Of a stretch of 64,000 nt of DNA, positions 59,366-64,000 are shown one piece after another. Below the pieces are notes generated by a model that saw only the letters and a list, made by a program, of their open reading frames with translations, searched no databases and was not told the DNA's origin. The DNA lies in the NCBI GenBank assembly GCA_017443595.1, contig JAFSYU010000060.1, positions 1 through 64,000 on the forward strand, in the 5' to 3' direction. The position numbers and the translations under genes were made by a program. Origin of the DNA: Clostridia bacterium. Lineage in GTDB: Bacteria > Bacillota > Clostridia > Oscillospirales > CAG-272. Position 1 is the first letter of the stretch, and the number at the start of each line of letters is the position of its first letter.

Positions 59366-60359
59366 TCTTGTTACATTCGGTGAAATAATGCTCAGACTTT
59401 CACCCGAATACGGATACAGGCTGTTTCAGAACGATACGCTGAAAACCTGCTTCGGCGGAAGCGAGGCAAACGTCGCCGTTTTCTGCGCGCAGACCGGTAT
59501 AACAAGCAAATACGTGACGAAACTGCCGGATGATCCGCTCGGATCCGCCGCAAAAGCGGAGCTTAATAAATACGGCGTTGACACGTCTGATATACTTACG
59601 GGCGGCGAGAGGCTCGGCACGTACTACTACGAAAAAGGCGCCGGGCATAGACCGGCCGTCTGCGTGTACGATCGCAAACATTCCTCTTTTTCACAGTCAA
59701 AAACAGAGGAATACGACTGGGAAAACATATTTAAAGGCGCAAAGGCGTTCCATTTTTCCGGCATTACGCCCGTTTTATCGGCAGAGCTTGCGGACGTTTG
59801 TTTTGACGCCTGTAAAACCGCAAAAAAACTCGGCTTAACGGTTTTCTTTGACTTGAACCACCGCACAAAGCTCTGCGGCAGAGAAGAGATGAAGAAGATC
59901 GCACAGCGCTTTTTGCCGTATATAGACGTGTTCATATCAAGCGTATACCAGGCAAACGACGTGTTTGAGCTCGGTGTAAATACGGAAGAGGCGGAAAAAG
60001 CCTGCATTTCACTATCAAAAGAAATGATGAAAAAATACGGCTTAAAAACCGTTTCACTTACCGTAAGAAAGACGTTTTCGGCGGATAAAAACGGCTTTTA
60101 CGGCATGATCTGCGACGGCGGAAACGCGTATTTTTCAAAAAAATACGAGACGGATATAATTGACCGCGTAGGTTCGGGCGACGCGTACGACGGCGCGATG
60201 ATACGCTCGTATTTACTCGGTCACGACCCGAAAACGTCGGTAGAGCTTGCCGCGGCAGCGGCTGCTTTGAAACACTCCGTGCAGGGCGATTTCAGCCGCG
60301 TTACGGCAGAAGAGCTTGAAGCGTTTGCCGCTGGCGGCGACGGGAGAGTGCAGAGGTAA
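59358..60359 (+). CDS. kdgK: 2-keto-3-deoxygluconate kinase (PfkB family)
   Basis: Phosphorylates KDG to KDPG with ATP. The start at 59358 has AAGGAG 7 bases upstream; 333 residues. PfkB/ribokinase landmarks: VTFGEIMLRLSPEYGYRLFQ, TCFGGSEANVAVFCAQTGI, YVTKLPDDPLGSAAKAELNK, FFDLNHRTKLCGREEMKKI and the C-terminal catalytic stretch IDRVGSGDAYDGAMIRSYLL with the Asp base (GSGDAYDGA). FGEIMLRLSP openings are typical of KdgK. Final gene of the operon; a weak GGAGGGG/CCTCTCC hairpin lies just downstream. Confidence 0.92.
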   Translation: MADLVTFGEIMLRLSPEYGYRLFQNDTLKTCFGGSEANVAVFCAQTGITSKYVTKLPDDPLGSAAKAELNKYGVDTSDILTGGERLGTYYYEKGAGHRPAVCVYDRKHSSFSQSKTEEYDWENIFKGAKAFHFSGITPVLSAELADVCFDACKTAKKLGLTVFFDLNHRTKLCGREEMKKIAQRFLPYIDVFISSVYQANDVFELGVNTEEAEKACISLSKEMMKKYGLKTVSLTVRKTFSADKNGFYGMICDGGNAYFSKKYETDIIDRVGSGDAYDGAMIRSYLLGHDPKTSVELAAAAAALKHSVQGDFSRVTAEELEAFAAGGDGRVQR

Positions 60360-60415
60360 TCACATCAGGGGAGGGGTCACCTCTCCATGTTAAATAATAA
60401 ATAAAAAAGAAAAGA

Positions 60416-60590
60416 AATAAAAATCGGTGTCGGCAAAGCCGACAATCTGTGCGCCGTTCCGGCGCGCTTGGGGTTCCCCCGCCCGTGAACCTCCGCCGCT
60501 GATTGCGGCGGAGAACCCCGGTCGCCCCCCTATCCACCCCAAACCCCGCCATCCCCCCGTTGATCACAACGGGGCTTTTTTGCGTCGGCA
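60416..60590. repeat. Repeat-rich intergenic region
   Basis: The 331-base gap 60360-60690 between kdgK and the convergent flavoprotein gene holds no gene I can support. It contains AAATAAAAATCGGTGTCGGC (also at 11689-11707), the palindrome GGCGCGCTTGGGG edge, CCTCCGCCGCTGATTGCGGC (a GCCGC palindrome), and then CGCCCCCCTATCCACCCC...AACGGGGCTTTTTT (60522-60578), the same block order as at 5300-5355. The ACGGGGCTTTTTT end could act as a terminator-like element. Confidence 0.7.
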
Positions 60591-60690
60591 GGGATCGGCG
60601 CCTCGACGAACCGTCTGCCTTCTCGGTCGGAGAAGGTGGCGGCGAAGCCGACGGATGAGGCTTTGCTTAAAATAAATCTACCCTTCAGAA

Positions 60691-62151
60691 TCAGGGATTC
60701 AGAGGCGCGCCTTCTCTTAATGCTGAATTCTTGATTTTTAATTTTTCGATCCTGTTTATCGTTTTTATCGCGTCGCGTCCGGCTGAGGCGGCTATGGGCA
60801 GGCCTCCGGGCGGCTGCAGCCACTGTGTCGCAAAGAAAACGTTGTCAAATCCGTCGGCGCGGTTGTTCAGACGCTTCGGTATAAACCCGGCTGAAAACGC
60901 AAAGCTCATATAAGTTCCCGAGCCTGAGTCCGTATACCTTTTGTAAGTCGCCGGCGTCCACATATCTATAAGCTTAAGTTTCCCGGAAAGCTCCGGGAAA
61001 GTCTTAACAATAAATGCGTAAACAGCTTCATAAAGCTGTTTCTTTTTATTTTCATACAGGCTGTTATTATCAGACATTATTATAAAATCCCTGCAAGACT
61101 GCTCGCCGCAGAAAAAGAACGCCTGAAGCACTGTCTCACCGTCCGGCGCAAAACCCGGCTCGTGACTGAATTCACGCAGAGCTATATATTCTGCGCCGAG
61201 CCCGTCGGAAAGCTCTTTATCGAGCCGCAGAAGAAGGTCGCCTTTGAATGAAAGCGGAGCGGAGCAGGCAAACGCAAAATGCACGCTTGAAAACTTTTTA
61301 AGTCTTTTGTCGTTATACAGCTTTAAAAATCTGTCCGGCAGCGGTTTTCCCGTAAGCGATTTATATGATAAAAGATCCGTTGTTATTATAAAGTGATCGG
61401 CAAAATCCACCGTCCCGTCAGACAGCAGTACAGCGCCCGCGGTCCTTTTGCCGTGTATCAGTTCGCGCACTTCCGTGCCCGTGCAAAGCCTGCCGCCCAG
61501 ATAAATAAATCTGTTTGTCATGCGCTCCGCCATCGCTTTTGAGCCGCCGCGCGGCAGATCGGCGTTGCCGTAACAAAAGCTCGCAAACACGAACACGAGT
61601 GCTGCGGCGGAAAAGCCGTCCGTCAGAAAAGAAGACAAAAAACCGCGTATAAGAGGATGTCTGAATCTGTCTGCAAGCTCGCCCGTACTCATCCTTGTGC
61701 ATTTATAAAGTTCAAACAGTCCGCGAAAATTTTGCCCGCAAAGCCCGCAGAGAAAAGCGGCGCCGTTTACCGCGTTTATAAGCGCTTTTGTTGCTTTTTC
61801 ATCTCCCGGTGAAAGCGATAAAAGCTGTTTTTCGAATTTGTTTATATCCCTGTATAAGGAAACGCTTTGCCCGTCTTCATAATACGTGTAAAGCGACTGC
61901 GGTTCGTATACCCCGGTGCTGCCGAGCGCGCCGAGCCGTTCCCACATTTTATACGTTTCCGTTTTCCTGTTCGTTCCCGTCAGCCAGTGCACGCAGTTGT
62001 CTATATGATACGGCCCGCGCTGCCAGCCTGTCAGATTTCCGCCCGCGACGGTATGCGCTTCGTATACCGTTACGTCATGCCCGGACATTTTTGCGTAGAT
62101 CCCGGCGGAAAGACCGGCAACACCGCCGCCTATAACTATGATTTTTGCCAT
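60691..62151 (-). CDS. CrtI/phytoene desaturase-like FAD oxidoreductase
   Basis: 486 residues. An N-terminal dinucleotide fold (IIVIGGGVAGLSAGIYAKMS, ending in an acidic VYEAHTVAGGNLTGW) and a C-terminal FAD-binding stretch (VFFATQWLQPPGGLPIAAS, then GRDAIKTI) match phytoene desaturase/retinol saturase-like amine-oxidase-family proteins. No crtB, crtE or other carotenoid genes are nearby, so a carotenoid role is not supported; many Clostridia carry such orphans with unknown substrate. AAGGGGG precedes the ATG. Monocistronic, convergent with the long operon. Confidence 0.85.
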   Translation of the reverse strand: MAKIIVIGGGVAGLSAGIYAKMSGHDVTVYEAHTVAGGNLTGWQRGPYHIDNCVHWLTGTNRKTETYKMWERLGALGSTGVYEPQSLYTYYEDGQSVSLYRDINKFEKQLLSLSPGDEKATKALINAVNGAAFLCGLCGQNFRGLFELYKCTRMSTGELADRFRHPLIRGFLSSFLTDGFSAAALVFVFASFCYGNADLPRGGSKAMAERMTNRFIYLGGRLCTGTEVRELIHGKRTAGAVLLSDGTVDFADHFIITTDLLSYKSLTGKPLPDRFLKLYNDKRLKKFSSVHFAFACSAPLSFKGDLLLRLDKELSDGLGAEYIALREFSHEPGFAPDGETVLQAFFFCGEQSCRDFIIMSDNNSLYENKKKQLYEAVYAFIVKTFPELSGKLKLIDMWTPATYKRYTDSGSGTYMSFAFSAGFIPKRLNNRADGFDNVFFATQWLQPPGGLPIAASAGRDAIKTINRIEKLKIKNSALREGAPLNP

Positions 62152-62293
62152 ATTTCCCCCTTGTTTTATTCTATTATTCCCTTTTTTTATAAAAAAAGAT
62201 CATTATTTGAAACAGAAATAATTTACATAATTTCAACCACTGAAAGAATATTATGTGTTAGAATAAAAGCAGTACGTAAAGGAGGTTTGGATA

Positions 62294-63472
62294 ATGAAAA
62301 AAATAATCTGCATTGCTTTATGCCTTATATTTGTCATAGCGGCTTTTGCCGGATGCGCGGAAAAACAGCTCACGTTTGAGGAAGCCGCGTCCGCGGGCAA
62401 GGAGTTTATAAAAAGCGAAGGTATAAAGGACGTCAAATACGAGACTGAGGCGGACGGCACAAAGCTGATACTTGAAGGCAAGTACGACCATACAAACGAT
62501 CGCGCCGTGTTTTCCGTAAGCATAGACACAAAGGATACTACGCAGACGTTTAAGGATATGCTGAAATTAAACGGCAGAGATCTGTATATCAAAATACCGG
62601 ATCTGTCCGGGCTCGACAACGTTTTCGGCAATATAATGCCGGCCGGCGGTACGATGGATTTCGGTACGTCAGGCACGGAAGGCGTTGAAGGACTTATAAA
62701 CAGCGTTGAAGGGTTAGGCGACTGGGAACAGCTTTTAGGCAGTTACGGCGTCGGTGAAGAAAAAGAAGAAAGCGAAGACGCCGGTACGGGTCTGGAAACC
62801 ATCGGCGCACTGCCCGGCGCAGGCTACGGCCTTACCGATGAGATAGTAGGGAAATACATACTTGTAAAACTGCCGGAAAACAAGCCGGAAACTATAAAAG
62901 GAATATTGTCCGATGCGGAAGATCAGATGTATGAAAAAGCCGAGAAGCTTGAATCTGAAGAGGATTATCCCTACGTTGTAAAATACACGCAGCAGAGTGC
63001 GTACGATCTTGTTTTATCGGTCCTTGACGGTATAAAAGAGAAGAAAAGCGATATAGCGGCCGAGATATCCGCGCTTGTCGCCGAGCATCTCGGAGAAGAG
63101 AATTTCAAATCTTTAAACGAATTAAACGATAAACCGTTAAGCGAAATGATAAGCGACGGTATAGACGAGTTTTTCAAAAAAGTCACCCCGGAAGACATAG
63201 CGCCGGAGGATGCGGAAGGATTTGAGGTAATACAGAAAATATCGTACGATACGGGCAAAAAACTGCAGTACGTTTTCTTATACGATCTTAAAGACGGCGA
63301 AAACAAACACAACGTAAAATCGGCTTTAACGGTTGCCGCTGCGGAAGAAGACGCTGTGTTTGCGGAAAAATGCACGCCGGCTGAGGATGAGATATTTGAT
63401 TTTGCCGGATATTTAAAAAATCTGCTAAACACTATGAAATCACTTAAAAGCTTACAAAACCTGTTTAACTGA
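62294..63472 (+). CDS. Lipoprotein of unknown function
   Basis: 392 residues; AAAGGAGG lies 8 bases before the ATG. The signal peptide MKKIICIALCLIFVIAAF ends in lipobox AGC with Cys21. The mature part is acidic, with TFEEAASAGKEFIKSEG, KYETEADGTKLILEGKYDH, IKIPDLSGLDNVF and a C-terminal region ISYDTGKKLQYVFLYDLKDG, suggesting two alpha/beta lobes. I do not recognise a family. It stands alone between the flavoprotein and argS, with a good terminator after it. Confidence 0.75.
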   Translation: MKKIICIALCLIFVIAAFAGCAEKQLTFEEAASAGKEFIKSEGIKDVKYETEADGTKLILEGKYDHTNDRAVFSVSIDTKDTTQTFKDMLKLNGRDLYIKIPDLSGLDNVFGNIMPAGGTMDFGTSGTEGVEGLINSVEGLGDWEQLLGSYGVGEEKEESEDAGTGLETIGALPGAGYGLTDEIVGKYILVKLPENKPETIKGILSDAEDQMYEKAEKLESEEDYPYVVKYTQQSAYDLVLSVLDGIKEKKSDIAAEISALVAEHLGEENFKSLNELNDKPLSEMISDGIDEFFKKVTPEDIAPEDAEGFEVIQKISYDTGKKLQYVFLYDLKDGENKHNVKSALTVAAAEEDAVFAEKCTPAEDEIFDFAGYLKNLLNTMKSLKSLQNLFN

Positions 63473-63526
63473 AAACAGGCGGAAAGTAATTACGGTCCTT
63501 TTAAACAAAAAACACATACTTAACGG

Positions 63527-63552
63527 ACGGGCGGTTTGGCCCGCCCGTTTTT
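63527..63552 (+). terminator. Terminator after the lipoprotein gene
   Basis: ACGGGCGG (63527-63534) pairs with CCGCCCGT (63541-63548), loop of 6, followed by TTTTT starting at 63548. Confidence 0.85.
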
Positions 63553-63646
63553 AATCGTTTTATTGCATAAACGGTCGGTTTTATTTAAAATAATGCAAAA
63601 AAATACCGATTTTGCAATTTTGATATGAGAAATTTTGCAAAAACTA

Positions 63647-63675
63647 TTGCTTTTTTTTATATTTTAGTATATAAT
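63647..63675 (+). promoter_or_regulatory. Promoter of argS
   Basis: TTGCTT (63647-63652), a 17-bp spacer and TATAAT (63670-63675), 35 bases before the ATG. No T-box leader fits in the short untranslated region. Confidence 0.72.
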
Positions 63676-63710
63676 AAAACACCACTTTAAAATAGAGGAT
63701 CGAATCAAAA

Positions 63711-64000
63711 ATGAAATCTTTGAAGAAAAAAGTTGCGGAAGCGGTTTATAAAGGGCTTTTGAATATAGCGCCCGGCGCCGCGGTAACGGCAGATGAAATA
63801 ATAACGTATCTTGCATATCCCCCGGATGATAAAATGGGAGACATAGCGCTTCCGTGCTTCAAATTCGCAAAAGAACTTAAAATGGCGCCGCCTGCTATTG
63901 CGGCAAAGCTCGCGGAAAACTTCAGCTGCGAAGGCATACGGAGCGCGGAGGTCGCGGGCGGATATCTGAACCTTAAAATTGACCGCGGAGCACTCTGCGA
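63711..64000 (+). CDS. argS: Arginyl-tRNA synthetase, N-terminal part (3' end outside window)
   Basis: The first 96 residues are present: MKSLKKKVAEAVYKGLLNIA, then YPPDDKMGDIALPCFKFAKE, PPAIAAKLAE, and VAGGYLNLKID, the N-terminal additional domain (Add-1) that recognises the tRNA D-loop in ArgRS (P-x-D-x-x-x-GD...G-F/Y-L/I-N). The frame stays open to the window end. AGAGGA lies 11 bases before the ATG. The enzyme charges tRNA-Arg; the HIGH and KMSKS sites lie beyond the window. Confidence 0.9.
   Translation, partial: MKSLKKKVAEAVYKGLLNIAPGAAVTADEIITYLAYPPDDKMGDIALPCFKFAKELKMAPPAIAAKLAENFSCEGIRSAEVAGGYLNLKIDRGALC

Noticed and set aside
60691-62151. Carotenoid biosynthesis gene
   Set aside because: The protein is CrtI-like, but there is no phytoene synthase or isoprenoid gene in the neighbourhood, so the pathway claim is not supported.

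Overview
The window looks like chromosome from an uncultured, plant-polysaccharide-degrading Gram-positive anaerobe of the class Clostridia (Oscillospirales-like; this placement is inference). Pointers are strong AGGAGG-type ribosome binding sites, TTGACA-N17-TATAAT promoters often with an extended -10, a cohesin/dockerin protein, TasA/SipW-type exported proteins, an acetogen-style corrinoid methyl-transfer operon, many glycan-related genes (GH43, GH78-like, CE15-like, DUF4838, DUF4832) and GC-rich dispersed palindromic repeats. I see no phage, IS transposase, CRISPR array or rRNA, and no recognisable membrane transporter.

Layout. 1-2.4 kb: the 3' part of a TasA-like beta-helix protein, then a secreted cohesin-dockerin protein. 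2.6-10.0 kb (minus): a seven-gene operon with two UroD-type methyltransferases, an intracellular GH43, a homocysteine S-methyltransferase-like protein, a corrinoid protein, DUF2284 and a RACo-like ferredoxin/ASKHA activator. 10.2-11.6 kb: pyruvate kinase, divergent from that operon. 11.8-17.1 kb: a tightly spaced run of a flavin-binding PNPOx protein, DUF4838 lipoprotein, small membrane protein, FGGY sugar kinase, SIS isomerase and long YjbQ protein, followed by a separate lysophospholipase-like hydrolase. 18.1-19.0 kb: TfoX-like protein, tRNA-Pro(GGG), and two extra tandem 155-bp copies of the tRNA 3' end with its terminator. 19.2-23.2 kb: lipoprotein, membrane-anchored S41 protease and DHH phosphoesterase, with dispersed repeats between them.

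23.4-36.7 kb: a four-gene cell-surface cluster from one strong promoter. Three short signal-anchored proteins (two with a TasA/SipW-like GWF motif) precede one 3,415-residue repeat protein. 36.8-40.6 kb: ceramidase-like hydrolase, DegT aminotransferase and LCAT-like hydrolase. 40.6-44.3 kb (minus): a deo operon, deoC, a fused phosphopentomutase-cytidine deaminase, and pyrimidine-nucleoside phosphorylase, giving nucleoside salvage to glyceraldehyde-3-phosphate and acetaldehyde.

44.4-60.4 kb: sixteen co-directional, mostly overlapping genes behind one promoter. They hold glycan-processing enzymes without signal peptides (DUF4832, CE15-like esterase, GH78-like rhamnosidase), three TIM-barrel isomerases, two Gfo/Idh oxidoreductases, and the complete glucuronate route UxaC, SDR-type mannonate oxidoreductase, UxuA, KdgK and Eda, which ends in pyruvate and glyceraldehyde-3-phosphate. 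60.4-64.0 kb: a repeat-rich gap, a CrtI-like flavoprotein, a lipoprotein and the start of argS.

The two best candidates for something undescribed are the corrinoid operon with an embedded glycosidase (possible demethylation of methylated glycan breakdown products) and the 23.5-36.7 kb surface cluster. The phosphopentomutase-cytidine deaminase fusion and the tandem tRNA-3'-end repeat are the clearest structural oddities.
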